Of a DNA stretch of 64,000 bases, positions 20,931 through 32,984 are shown piece by piece. Source of the DNA: Merluccius polli. Lineage: Eukaryota > Chordata > Actinopteri > Gadiformes > Merlucciidae. Within the stretch, counting starts at the first letter, position 1, and the number at the start of each line of letters is the position of its first letter. The stretch covers positions 704,501-768,500 of the forward strand of contig JAOPHQ010003127.1 of NCBI GenBank assembly GCA_030340625.1. The letters are read 5' to 3'. The notes under the pieces are model-generated. The model saw only the letters and a program-made list of their open reading frames with translations. It had not been told where the DNA came from and ran no database searches. A program made the translations under genes and the position numbers.

Positions 20931-23900
20931 CTACTTGTATTTCTTGAATGCTGCAGAAGAGAATTGACTGTTAAAAGCAGGCCATATTACATTGCATTTA
21001 TCGAGTATTGCTGTGGTCAAACAGGCCTCTGCTTAACTATCACTCTACTAGTAATTTAGATCTGCATACATTGTTGCTTTGAGCTGAATTGGCAGGAATT
21101 TGCCTGACGTGAAGTGGAAAACCTATTCTAAAGTACCTGATGCAAATAAAGGTAACTTGCAACCTGCTGTTTGTAACAGCTGTGGTAGCAATGAGTTCTA
21201 TTTTCTATTAAGATTTATCGTTCTTACCTCTCTTTTTGGTTTTCTTTTTCATGCTTTGTTTCTTCTTGGGATGCGGGGAATCCCCACTCTGCAGGGAGAA
21301 TATCAAACCAAATATGATACAAGTGAACACGAGATCAGGGAAACAATCTGCCTCTTTACTATTAAATATGGACCATCTATAATGGTCAGTTCATTCATCC
21401 AATTTCCCCCAGGGAAAAAGATCCCTGCCATGTGAATTCTAGTGCTGTGCAATATGTTTTGTATAACCAGCAGGTAATTATAAAACCAAAATCCAAATAT
21501 TTTGTGAAGCCAGCAGCCATTTTCTTTCCTTTGTTATACTCAGACAAAATGTAGAGGAAAAATCTGGTGATTGAGCACTGGGTAGAAGGGTTTTATTCAA
21601 GTAGGTAGGATAATAGAGTAGATAGGTAGGATAATATTAAATATATAAAAGATAATATTAAAAAGTTAAGGCTGCAGTATAAAGTTACATAAGTGCATGT
21701 TTAAGTGTAGGCAAAAGTCTACTTCCTACACTGCTGGTTGCCACATGTAGCTCAGAGACGAACTGCAGTCATGCCTGGCATTAAACATGCATCTCCAGTG
21801 ACCTCTTGTGATCAATTTTTGCTTTGGTGCACGGCCTACTTGTTCAGAAAAAATAACAGCCCCTTCCAGATGTTGGACATGTTGGTAATTTTACATATAA
21901 TTTATTTTTGTTTTGTAAATTTGAAAAACTACATTGCCTCATTGAGATAGTGTATGATAGTAGTTGTATGAACAGAGAGAAAGGAGTTCAAATGATAGAC
22001 ATGGGGCTATCAAAGATTGAGAACTGATAAATGGGATTTGCTAAATACACTGGTCAAACTCAACAACACTCTTTCTCAAAAACATGATATTCAAGGACCA
22101 CATTTGTTTAATTGCAGATTAGTTCATTTTTGAGCATCCACTGGCCAGATACCATCAGCAACAATGATCTCTGGCAGAGAACGGGCCAACAACCGGTGGA
22201 AGAAGAGATCAAGGGAAAAGGATGGGGATGGATCGGCCACATACTCCAGAAACCCAATACAAGCACCAGGCCCTTAGATGGAAACCTAAGGCACAAGAAA
22301 GAGAGGCCGGGCCAAGAACACCTGGCGAAGGAACCTCGAGACAGACATCAAGCAGAGCGGGCTGACTGACAGCGTAAAGGAAAGCTGAGGACAGAAGTCT
22401 GGCCAACTGTGGTCAACAGCCTATGCTCCATGAAAAAGGAGCGATTGGTATAAGATTAGTTCATTAGATTTCCCCTGTCTGCCTCCAGCAGAGTTAGAGT
22501 GATTTCTTTCCCATACCTGTCTGCCTGCTCCACCGGTCAATGCCGTGATGTCGCTGAAGTGTGTGATGCTGCTCAGCTGACCAGACATTCCCAGCCTGCT
22601 CCTCTTCCTGGCAATCCTCTCACTCTTGGGCACATTTAGACGCACCATCATGGACTCCTCATAGTTTTTCCTTTTGGAGAAGAGAACAGAATTGGGATAC
22701 ATTTTTTCTGTTGATGGAAAATACTTTTAAACACTCTGCTCATTCGATCAAACGAGTCAAACAAGTGGAGGCGGCGAGGCATACCTGTGCTGCTCATTGC
22801 GGCTCTGGCCCTCTGTCTGAAAGTCCCGGCGGTCGCGGATCTCCTCGGGGGTGTCGCTGTACTGCTCCCGCAGCTCTTGGATGACCGAGCTGCGCAAGGC
22901 CGCACGGCGCAGGCGGTCCACCTGCTCCTTCTTTCGGTCCGTCTGCGTCATGTCCCCATCTGACATAAAGGCACTTCATTACAATTACAGTCCTTCAAAG
23001 CATTGTAAGCAGGCATGAACTACATAGTGATAGTTAAAATGTTAAAGGAGCTATATGTAACAAATGTACTGTACTACATAAAATGACATGATACGTCAGA
23101 ACAACATTAAGGCCAATGCCAAGTCGAAATACTGGCTTCTCCGACAACAATACTACAGCATCCGGGTCGGAACGTCCGTTTTTGTTTTGGCCAGTGTGAT
23201 TCACTATTCTGCAAGTTGATTTCGCCCAATTGCCAACGTATAAATTAGCTGATCAACTTACAGTGTAGGACTTGTCGTTGCTTGTCATTGTCAAAGTATA
23301 ATAAAATATAATCTTGCGCTGATGTTCGTTCAATGTCAAACTCAACCTGCGTGTGCTTCAAGTCTGGGGAGGAGGGGACGGGCGGAGACAACTCTCTCCA
23401 ATATTGTGAATTTGGACTGCAGTTCACATTTACATAAACGCTCCGTTATTGCTGCATATAATAAGTTTAACAATGAGCCATACTTTCCATTTTTTTAAGA
23501 GCAATTGGTTGAAACATCTATGGCCAGGCCTCTTAAATCAATATATCAGACAGCAATCAATGAACATGTTTCACACGGACGAAACGTAAACGGATGTTCC
23601 TTTCCGGCAGATATTACCATAGTGCATGGGGGCGATCTTTGGAGGGACGTATTTCCTGTCGCCAGACGCTGCTGTCTTCTTTTCAGAGACGGCCGTGGCT
23701 CCATCCTCACCGTTGGACTCCTCAGACTCACTCAGCTAGGAAAATTAGGTCAGACACAAGGTCATGCAAGATACAGGAGGGTTCAGGAAACCAAATATGA
23801 TAAAAACACTGACGCAAAAAACGCATCTCAGAGACGGATCCCGACACCTACTTTGCTCATGAGATTCTCAGGATTTGGTCGCAGGTGCAGCGGGTCATTT

Positions 23901-26900
23901 TCAGCTGAAAATGAAACAAATAACAGTAAGGAATAGGTTTCCTACAGAGGCCAACATTTCACTTCAGGTAAGATCTTTATATCAGACCAACACACACACC
24001 GTATACTAATGCTGTACATTCTAGTGGATGTAGTTCACAGCTACTACAAATGCCAGGAAGGCACTGGAAAGCAAGTTGTAGTTTACAACTGAAGATGATC
24101 TTACCGAGACTGCCAGTAAGAGCGGTGCGAACCAGTTTATCAATCTGGTATTTCAGTTTGTGGTCGAGAGGGCGCATCTTCTCCAGGACCTTCAGCAAGA
24201 CAAAAATATATGACATTATTATATAATTATACAGTGTCATTTCTATTAATCAAAATCACATCTGTGATGTAGAACTTTACAGTACACAATTCACAATTTA
24301 CTACCAAACAAGGCTGAACAATATTGTATTTTAATATCTCGTATGTATGTAAATATACGAGATATTAAAATATAAATTAAATCTATCTAGTTTGTCACGT
24401 CACAAAGATTGCAAGGGGGCATACTAAAAGAGATAGCAAGGGAGATATCGTAATAATATTGCTGGTTTTATAGAATAAAACATCTAGAAACTCTATTCCA
24501 ACAAGCTCAAGCAAACAATTATATAATAAGATAACAAGCAGGCTCGTCACTCTGGTTTAGTATTGGTTGAGCGTCTCACCGTCCTAATAGTCATCGCTCT
24601 CTCTATGGCCTTGCTCTCCTTTATTTTAGCGCCCTCTGTTTTGAGGCTGATGAGGTGGGTGAGGTCCTGGAGGTAGAACAGCAGTAGCTGATAGCGGAGG
24701 TCCAGGAAAGATAAACCCTGGAACACAAAACCCAAGGAGCTCACATGTTGTCTCACAACTGGTTCTGAAGAAGATGGATGCCATTTCAAATGTGACACAT
24801 CTCCTAATGTTATTATTACCAACAACAATGATATTGTTAAAGAAAGTGGTTTGGTGTATGGTTTCTTCTAGTACTTCCTTGACGCTAGAGCTCTGGAATA
24901 CAGGGACATACTGAAATATTTTGGGTCATATTAGTCCTTTAAAATAAAACTGCTTACACCATTTGTGACATAGGGGTTTGACTATCAAGCTCAAAAAAAC
25001 AGGTTAAAAGAATGTTTTTCCACAGAACATCTAGCATGTTTCTAGCGTGTAGACACCATTATTTCGCAAACTGGTTAAGTATTGACTTTGTTGGCTTTTT
25101 CCTGTAGTGATCTAGCTGGGCTAGAATGGACCTAAACGGGGCAAGTTGTTGATTTGAACAATTAGAATAAGATTTGTTTTTGCAAAACGGGAAGTTTAGG
25201 GTGTATTGACACGTGTCTCAGAATGTTCTCTGGAAGAGATGGTTGCGAATCGAGCCTTGAATCAGTGCTTGGACAGTGCATTCTTTCATGTCGTTTTCAC
25301 TGCTGCCACACAGGAATCTGTGTGCCGGTTGCCAGCTGTTTACCAGCATCTAATAAAACATAGCATTTTAAGAAAAAAGTATTAATTTGATGATTACATG
25401 ACTGAAGATAAAGAATTATCTTTTAACGCAATTTTAACGCAATGCATACCTGTTTGAGCCAGAGTACTATTATTACTAGAGTACTAGTATTATTACATCA
25501 AATATTCAGAGGTGCGCGACACATGACAAATCGCATATGAACAAGCGAGAACCTTGATGACGTTAGAAGAAGATACCCAAGTTATCGGATTTGGGTTAGT
25601 GTTTGGTAGTGCTACTGTTAAGTTGTAACTAACCAACGTGAGTTCAGGTTTTCAAGCTGCAGCGCACCATACCAACAGTGTTGGTATGGTGCGCTGCAGA
25701 TTGAACATATTGATCCCATGCTCGTTTTGCGACTATGAATCAATACACCCCACAAAACTATTGTTAACGGATCTTTCCAAATGATCTTACTAGAGCCAGA
25801 CCGATATATCAGTTGGCCAATAATATCGGCCAATTGCACTACAAGTATGTGCTGTGTAGAGGAAGTCAGTGGCTTTCGGATCCACTCTTGGTCCGAAAGC
25901 CGTTTCGGTTACGGCAGAATTTTAATGTAGTAAGTGGATCGCACACCAGAGCCACGAGCGCCACGTCCGGGCAGTGTCGCAAAGTAGAAAGGACAACACA
26001 CGTCGGAAGATTCCCTTTTAGGTCTATCCAAGCGCATGCAAAGAAAAAACACTATTCTGGATGACGGATCGCCATGAAGGGAAAAAACATAACTGGAGTC
26101 CATTACCAAATTAGTAGCCTTTTATTACTGGTAGGTAGAGCTTTTTAATATATGCCTATTTTGCACTCAAACAAGCTGAGATTACTTTATGATGGTAGAT
26201 GATAGTGATTCTGAATGTTGGCCTACGCATTCTCTACTGACCCCAAAGTTGGTTGAAAAGCTACTCCATCTTTGTGTCCTCCTCACATAAGGAGACATTA
26301 CTACTGCTTCTCAAAATCTACGGATCTTAAGTATCTGATTAAGTTTATAAAATCATGATGAAAAGTCGTCAAACTCCTCGTGTTTCATAGTCCAAGTACT
26401 CCAATAAAGGGATTTCACATAAAGTACAAAAGATCGTAATTCCCAACAAGTTAGCGCAAAAAGAGTATTCCTAGTGATATGCTATATATTGTGATAGTGG
26501 CAGCTGCTACCTGTGGTGCATTCACTGACAAGGTGGGACACTGTGCTCGTCGCTAGGTCAGGCGGTCTGTTCTCCTGCGTGGCAAGTGTCAAACACACAA
26601 AATCAGCCACAGCTTATAATATTCTGGCTTTTTGGACTGTACTGCAAGTCTATTAAAATAGAAGTTTAAATAATTTAAACACATTCATTTTAATTGTGTT
26701 CAATAAAGCAGTGTTTTATTAAAACATGGTTTTCCTTATCTGCTAAAAGCTAAATAAATATATATAGGCTATATATGATACACGTATATCGGCAGATAAT
26801 ATCTTTTTTTTTTCGCATCCTAAAATCGGTATCGGTGGCAAACAAGTTATATCGGTGTGTTCCACTCTAGCCTCGCGAGAAGACACAGGAAGAAGCCAAC

Positions 26901-27705
26901 AAACTCAACACTGAACCAATTCGTAAAATAATTGTGTCTACACTTTATAATCAGTCTTAACAATGTGGGGATAGGCCCTTGGGTCCAAAACAGGGAGATT
27001 TGCACCAATACCGTCTCACCTTTGTAGTCTGAAATACACCATCTTTAACCTTCTTCTGCAGGTCACGGATATGGCCTGTAACCAAGACAACCTAAGACAC
27101 GATACAGCAGTCAGAAGACGACTTAATACTTCAGTGTTTAGGTTAAGTTTCAGCATCAATATACTGATGTCAGTGATACGATGAAGACATTTGGTTCATT
27201 CAGTAAGTCCTGACTTAGATTGCTTAAGATTTACTCAAACAAGTGTCAATACGATGTACTGTACTTGTAAAACAAATGGTTAGTTATATTAGTTATGATA
27301 GTGGTAAGTGGCCACTGTTTGTCATACCTGTTCTGTTAGGTTGTTCAACAGCTGCGCTGCTTTTGGTAGATCACTTCCTATCAAATACTGTAGGAAACAC
27401 ATATGTAAAATAGTAAGAACATATAACATAATAATCACTTGTTTAAATCCATGACGAATACAATGTTTAACTTTGAAGGTAATGTTAGCAGCATGAAAAA
27501 TGAATCCTGTAGAAGAATTAAGCAGTAGCAATTAGTTATTTGATAATACAAATAATAACCTTTAATTATGCGAACGCAATAACAATGAATAAATAATATG
27601 TAATAATTACATGTGTGGTTTAATTAGAAGTTAGAAGTTCATATCAAATTACACACATTATATATATAACCATCATTCACTCACGTTGTCCATAGGAGCC
27701 GCCAT
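20931..27705 (-). CDS. ngdn: Neuroguidin (EIF4E-binding, SSU processome factor)
   Basis: Neuroguidin is a Sas10/Utp3/C1D-family protein of the small-subunit processome that also binds eIF4E. Eleven coding exons, in transcript order: 27705-27685, 27387-27328, 27091-27020, 24717-24580, 24189-24105, 23904-23852, 23735-23618, 22959-22785, 22670-22517, 21288-21228, 20950-20931. All junctions are GT/AG, the phases agree, and the sum is 957 nt, 318 residues (human about 315). The protein starts MAAPMDNYLIGSDLPKAAQL. The Sas10 domain covers residues about 12-97, with GLSFLDLRYQLLLFYLQDLT at 52-71. The conserved MRPLDHKLKYQIDKLVRTAL follows, then SSVIQELREQYSDTPEEIRD and NYEESMMVRLNVPKS. The end is basic (KKKQSMKKKTKKR, then FKKYK), a likely nucleolar signal. 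Exon 11 codes only the last six residues. Confidence 0.95.
22125..22380 (+). pseudogene. LINE reverse-transcriptase C-terminal fragment
   Basis: The translation ISNNDLWQRTGQQPVEEEIK, then GWGWIGHILQKP, and in another frame KPKAQEREAGPRTPGEGT-like sequence, match the C-terminal tail typical of many non-LTR reverse-transcriptase proteins (a WGWIGH..RKP motif followed by a GRPRNTWRRD-like segment). Frameshifts break it. It lies in NGDN intron 9-10, in the sense opposite to NGDN. Confidence 0.6.
22960..23617. other. NGDN intron 7, repeat-derived in part
   Basis: The segment aaaggagctatatgtaacaa near 23043 looks like the terminus of a common fish MITE, but I could not find a matching opposite end. 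No exon is seen. Confidence 0.35.
24329..24370. repeat. 16-bp perfect hairpin in NGDN intron 4
   Basis: The arm ttttaatatctcgtat (24329-24344) and its exact complement (24355-24370) enclose a 10-nt loop. It is AT-rich, with no function inferred. Confidence 0.7.
25657..25699. repeat. 21-bp perfect palindrome with 1-nt centre
   Basis: Left arm ctgcagcgcaccataccaac a (25657-25677), centre g (25678), and exact complement at 25679-25699. The GC-rich arms would make an unusually stable cruciform or hairpin RNA. It lies in NGDN intron 3. Confidence 0.9.
25791..26869. mobile_element. hAT-like MITE in NGDN intron 3
   Basis: The left end tagagccagaccgatatatc (25791) and the right end gatataac..ccactcta (26869) are imperfect inverted repeats (TAGAG..CCGATATA on both), of the type common in fish genomes. 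Flanking 8-mers do not match, so the boundaries are approximate. An internal hairpin ggctttcgga / tccgaaagcc lies near 25870-25900. Noncoding. Confidence 0.5.
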
Positions 27706-28475
27706 TTTAGTCCCAGTACAGGATCCGCCGAGGGACAATAAGCCTCAAAGACAACTTCGCAGAAGTTCTCCTCTGGCATTAAGGGGAACTGCAGATGATT
27801 GAGTACAGACTGCGCTTCATTCTAGTCTTCAATTTTGGAATTGTAATAATATGCTACCCTATTGTAACATGACATGCTTACATTATTATGTAAGACTCAC
27901 TGTATTGATATGTCCTTCAAAAATACACAAGCGTTGTGACTTCTCAAACATAACCTCTCTCAAGTCCCAAAATCCATGTAATGAAGTTTATTTTCTTTCT
28001 TCTTTTTTAAACACAGATAAACATGGTAACCTTTCACTTCATTGTTGTTGCTATTCTTTTTTTAATGTAATTGTGTGTGTGAGAGGGATATATAGCCTAG
28101 TCCTATGTGATAGAGAGAGGGTGGAGAGAGAGATGGGGGATTATTAGAGGAAGTGAGGTTGAGAAGTCTACCTGTCTCTCCTCAGACTGTCTCAGACAGC
28201 AGAAAGGAGACCTTCTTCAAGAAGTTTAAAGGTATAGCGTATGGGAACACGAGTCACAGTAAGTCCTAAACTAATTATGTGTTTTAAAAAAATGCAACAG
28301 ACCACTATGATACAAAACAGAAGTGTGTTGTGTATGACTTAAGACAAAAACGTTTTCTTTTCTTTTTTAAAGAAATGAAGCTGTATGCTTATCAATTCTT
28401 AGAATCTCTGTCATAAGGGGCCTACAGCTATCAATTCACATTAAATAGACTTATTTTGTTTTCAAATGAAATTAG
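27706..28475. promoter_or_regulatory. Divergent promoter region, NGDN / C/EBP
   Basis: 770 bp separate the two start codons, with transcription outward on both sides. On the C/EBP side there is a TATA-like tatatag at 28088-28094, a consensus ETS/PU.1 site agaggaagtg at 28146-28155, and a good splice donor ca|gtaagt at 28259. The latter suggests a 5' UTR exon joined to the acceptor ttag immediately before the C/EBP ATG (28476). On the NGDN side the start codon lies in cca|ccATGgcg-like context (aaaATGGCGG), with no TATA seen. Confidence 0.45.
28146..28155 (+). promoter_or_regulatory. Candidate PU.1/ETS binding site
   Basis: AGAGGAAGTG is the PU.1 consensus core (GAGGAAGT) in the putative promoter or 5' UTR exon of the C/EBP gene. 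PU.1 drives many myeloid genes, which would suit a CEBPE-type gene. A single 10-bp match can occur by chance. Confidence 0.4.
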
Positions 28476-29818
28476 ATGGCAGATTCCAGTGAGAGATCCC
28501 CAGTGATCCAGGAGTGGCCTGGGTCGTACCCGGGCCAGGGCCTGAACTCTACGGATCCCAGCATGCACGTGTCGGCCAGCTCCATGGCCCAGATGGAGAT
28601 GATGCTGGGTTGCCAAGCTCAGGGCAGCGTGCTCAGAGGCTGTGGTGGGGAGGAGCGGGTGGGGGGGCAACTGGCTTACCTGTCCTACATGCAGCCTTGT
28701 ACGGGCAACGCCGCAAGCTCGGACCAGCACCACATCTCCACTCAGCAGGTCAGTACACTAGGAACCCTTAGGAACAGTGAAACTAAAAGCAAAAGTTACC
28801 CAAGTGAAAGTATAGTATGACGACTATACAATACAAAGGATTACAATGTGAAATACATTTATGTCTAATAGTCAAACTAAATGTATAAATGACACACTTC
28901 ATCATCAGGTTCCTCTAAACTAAATCTATATTGATTAAATTGATCTAGTCATTGTGCTTGTTATAGATACATGTATTGGAGTAAAATAGTAACAAGTATT
29001 TTAATATATAGTTGAATAATTGTCAGTAGTCCAGTACAAATGAGAACAACATGAAGCTCAGGTTCAGTTCATGAGCAATAAGTTAATGATTGCAACCCTG
29101 TATATATGTTGAATGTGTTGCAAAAGGAAGACATTTTTTGTCTCTTTTGTCTCCTTATTCCACTTTTTCATTGTCGGGCAATTATAGTTGTTGAAATATT
29201 TAATTCATACATTCCTTTGATAAGAATAAAATGACTTAAAATACATTATGAAATCTTCATTCTGTAAGAGCAGCTGCAGTATACAGCATATGTCATATAT
29301 ATCCTTTTTTTGAGTTCATCCTCTTTTTGCTTCTTTTCCCATGTTGTAAGAGAAGCACTATACAGTGTATCTCTCTTTGACTATTATATCGTAAAACTCA
29401 TACCAGTACATCAATATATGCCAATAAATCACCCTTTCCTATGAATTCATCAGAATTGTGCACTTACTTTCTATTCCACATGCAGGACTTCTCTTCCTTC
29501 CTGCTGCCCCCCGGGGCCTGCCGTCTCCCCTCGGGGGGTCCCCCCGGGGCCTGCCTGCCAGTCACCAAGAGGACCATCAGCAAGAACAGTGTGGAGTACC
29601 GTCTGCGGCGTGAGAGGAACAACATCGCCGTGCGGAAGAGCCGGGACAAGGCACGGCGGCGCATCCTGCTGACCCAGCAGCGGGCCGTCCAGCTGCAGGA
29701 GGAGAACCAGAGGCTGCAGATGCGCATGGGGCAGCTGACGCAGGAGCTGGAGACGCTACGACACGTCCTTGCCCAGCGCCACAGCATGCAGCCGGATGCT
29801 GGAGAGCCCAGGTGCTGA
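28476..29818 (+). CDS. cebpe: C/EBP-family bZIP transcription factor (CEBPE/cebp1-like)
   Basis: A sequence-specific activator of the C/EBP family; the epsilon-type gene controls granulocyte maturation in vertebrates. Coding exons are 28476-28748 and 29486-29818 (phase 0, GT/AG), 201 residues, shorter than mammalian C/EBP-epsilon (about 280). The N-terminus (MADSSERSPVIQEWPGSYPG) is acidic and serine-rich, with little left of the usual activation modules. The basic region spans residues about 124-150 (EYRLRRERNNIAVRKSRDKA), with the C/EBP DNA-contact signature RNNIAVRKSRDKAR. The leucine zipper spans about 152-187 (VQLQEENQRLQMRMGQLTQE). It ends EPRC. The intron inside the coding sequence suits CEBPE, since CEBPA and CEBPB are single-exon genes, and so does linkage to NGDN and PABPN1. 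The fish gene called cebp1 is an alternative name. Family assignment is certain; the subtype rests on synteny and gene structure. Confidence 0.9.
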
Positions 29819-30118
29819 GCGTTACCAAACATTTACCATTAAACCCTGAGGGACAGCACCAAAGCACAGGTAGAGCAATACACCGTCACCCCATTGGCTT
29901 AAAATGGCACACAATCTGAACCAATCAGAGTGTTTGGTTACTCTTCAAACTACTAGTACATTTGCTTGAATTCCAGCTAAATACAAAACAAACATTTTCC
30001 AAATAATGATCATTGTAAACTTGTAAATCAAGCTATAAATCTAAATAGATTAACTAGAATTGTATGGGAATCTTTACAACTGTGGTTGTGAGTCCTGTAA
30101 GTCAAGTGCATTTGTATA

Positions 30119-30290
30119 TCCCTTTATTACTGTTTCAAAAGGCTTTACAGAGCCAGATTTGACGACATACCCTTACCCTATAACACAAGGTAAAACTCGA
30201 AACTAGAAACCCAATTGGAAAAAGAAGAGACCTTGACAAGAGGGGTCCCTCCTAACAAGAATGGCTATACAAGTGCAATAGTGACAGGAA
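30119..30290. repeat. Interspersed repeat in the C/EBP 3' UTR
   Basis: The stretch tgtatatccctttattactg to gaatggctatacaag has the look of a common fish dispersed repeat (atccctttatt..aggctttacag..ctaacaagaatggc). The class is not assigned. Confidence 0.35.
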
Positions 30291-30528
30291 CATAAAATTA
30301 AATAAAAATGCATGTAAATGTTTTAATAGATTTTAATTACATTTTTGGTATTAAAGTTGCTGTACGCCTATGTAAGATTCAAGAGTTGTAAAAGAGAGGG
30401 AGCAGAAAATAGAAAAGAGACGTTTTGTGAGGAAAAATGGATTCCCCGAACCAGTCACGGAAGAGATGCCCTGATTGGTCCATTGATCCATTTCTGCTCT
30501 GTGTTATTTCTTTTTGTGTATATGGTCC

Positions 30529-30534
30529 AATAAA
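30529..30534 (+). terminator. Poly(A) signal of the C/EBP gene
   Basis: AATAAA in ggtccaataaaatatata, followed by a tgtgtctctttt stretch at 30557. This gives a 3' UTR of about 0.73 kb. Confidence 0.6.
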
Positions 30535-30879
30535 ATATATAAAATATCATGACCAATGTGTCTCTTTTCTATCATATTTAAACAATTTATTCATATAAAC
30601 AATAAATGTAATATTTAAAGCACACTTGACAACTACACACCAGACATGTTGCTCAGCAATGTGTTTATATGAAATAGCAGATTTAGTGTATAACTGCTAC
30701 ACTATCTGAAGTCAACTTATAAAGTAACAAAGTATAAATAATAAGGTCAAATAAATAGGAGTATTGCACCATTTTTAATCTTTCAAGAAGTATGGCTTAA
30801 GAAATTAATTATTTATGTTGCTGCATTCTGCATCCCTAACCAGGAGCTGCCGAGAAGCCAGTATAAGCTAGACCCCTAT

Positions 30880-31257
<378 letters not shown>

Positions 31258-31260
31258 TGG

Positions 31261-32530
31261 ATAGATCCAATAAGTATTTTGCAGTGAATGACATTATTCT
31301 GTCACTAAGCATAATGCAATCCAAAATATTCATCAACAGTAATAGTAAATGTATAGTAAAACAATGTTTTTACATTAATTGAAAATGATTATATATCGAA
31401 CAGATAAAACTAATAATATTGCGGGAATTAAAATTAAATTATATTATCTACAAGCAATAAAATATATTCACACATTCAAAATATAAAAAAACTCTCAATA
31501 TGAATAAGTTGTAGAGCAGTTATCTAACCTTTAAGTGAAACTGTCACACACACAAACAGGATTTTGCTGTCTGTTGAAATGTCCAACAGTGTTTATGGGG
31601 CAATTTGTGGTCCCAGGACTGCAACATCTACAATGAAGAAACATTGTATTTTACCTAATGGCAATGAAATTACTCAATAGTAAGCATGCTTGCGGTGAGT
31701 GCACCCCAATATAGCTATTGTTATGAACAAAAGATAATGGTTTAATAAAGGTATTGTACTTGAAGAAATGTCCTATCTTCATTGTTTCCTGGATATTGTT
31801 TCCTTGGTCTAATGGTGGACCCTGACGTCAAAAGAGTAGCAGTTATTTTTTGTTTCATTATGATTCCTGAGTTACAGTTCCTGGTTGACTGGCTGCAAAT
31901 CAAATTTGTTTGATTTTCTTTACTCATTTCATAACAGACAACCATTATTACGCCGTCTTCATTCTTTAATAATTTATAGTGTAATACCAAAAAAACGCTT
32001 TAAATTGAATACCTAAACTTAACATTAAACTTACAATCAACAATTGTTCTCACATACAATCTAACATACAAACATACAAGTGATTGTAAAAGTAATTTCC
32101 ACCAGTCAGGGGCAATTTAAGCCCCTGACCCCCCTCTTGAAAGCCTATCCCCAGGCTTTCAAGAGGGTCCAGTAGCTCCAGGGGCACATAGATGGACACT
32201 ACTATGACAGCCATAAACACTGTGTTTTACTGTACTTTAACTCCATTCTTCAATCAAATGTATTTCTTATCTGTTTTGCTGTTGCTCATTGTAAACCCCT
32301 TTGAAGTTTGGGTTTTCAACAGGTCTTTCAATCCATTATATCTTGTAGTAACTGCAGCAGCAGACCCCAGTGTCTGCTACCCTAGTAGTTTCCTGATATT
32401 TGTAATACGTAAACCGCATCAGTTCCTGTGCAGCAGTATGCCAGTAAATTCCCTCCAGAGATCTTCGTAGTATAAACCAACATTTAGAATCTAACCAAGT
32501 TTCACCATTTCACCATTATGATAATGCCAT
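31261..32530. other. Intergenic DNA, one hairpin
   Basis: I see no gene. A 15-bp perfect inverted repeat lies at 32132-32146 (ccctcttgaaagcct) and 32153-32167. Confidence 0.5.
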
Positions 32531-32536
32531 GTTCAT

Positions 32537-32542
32537 ACACAT

Positions 32543-32624
<82 letters not shown>
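32537..32624. repeat. (CA)n microsatellite
   Basis: An almost uninterrupted CA repeat of about 88 bp, beginning acacatgcaca and ending before cttactgtc. Confidence 0.95.
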
Positions 32625-32626
<2 letters not shown>

Positions 32627-32669
32627 ACTGTCTTACTCATAAGTAGCAGTAGTAATAATAATACAAGTA

Positions 32670-32875
32670 ATAATAATATTTATTTAGCATCTTTTCAGAC
32701 AGAAAGGCAGACAGAAAAGACAAAGTGCTTTACAGACATAAAAGCAATACAACGCAATAAAACATTTAAAAAAAGAAAAGAAAAGGAAAGGAAAGGCAAC
32801 TTTATTTGTACAGCACTTTCATACACAAGGCAGACTCAAAGTGCTTCACATAAAAACATGTCATACAATAAAATG
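32670..32875. repeat. Two dispersed repeat fragments, side by side
   Basis: Two related segments, gacaaagtgctttacagaca (near 32718) and aactttatttgtacagcact followed by caaagtgcttcacataaaaac (32800-32860). They have the form of the tail of abundant fish interspersed repeats. The class is not assigned. Confidence 0.4.
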
Positions 32876-32984
32876 AAATAATAAAATGAAATAAGACAAG
32901 AATAAAGAACAGTCAAAAAAGTTATAAAAGAATAACGATATAAAAACTGCAGTAAAGTGCAATATAGTTAAGATTTGGCAGAAA

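Noticed and set aside
21738..21950. Frames of 60-110 codons around NGDN exon 10
   Set aside because: No family resemblance; the real coding strand is minus, with exon 10 at 21228-21288.
31800..31830. tRNA-like tccttggtctaatggtgg
   Set aside because: The A-box resemblance is not followed by a matching B box or a cloverleaf.
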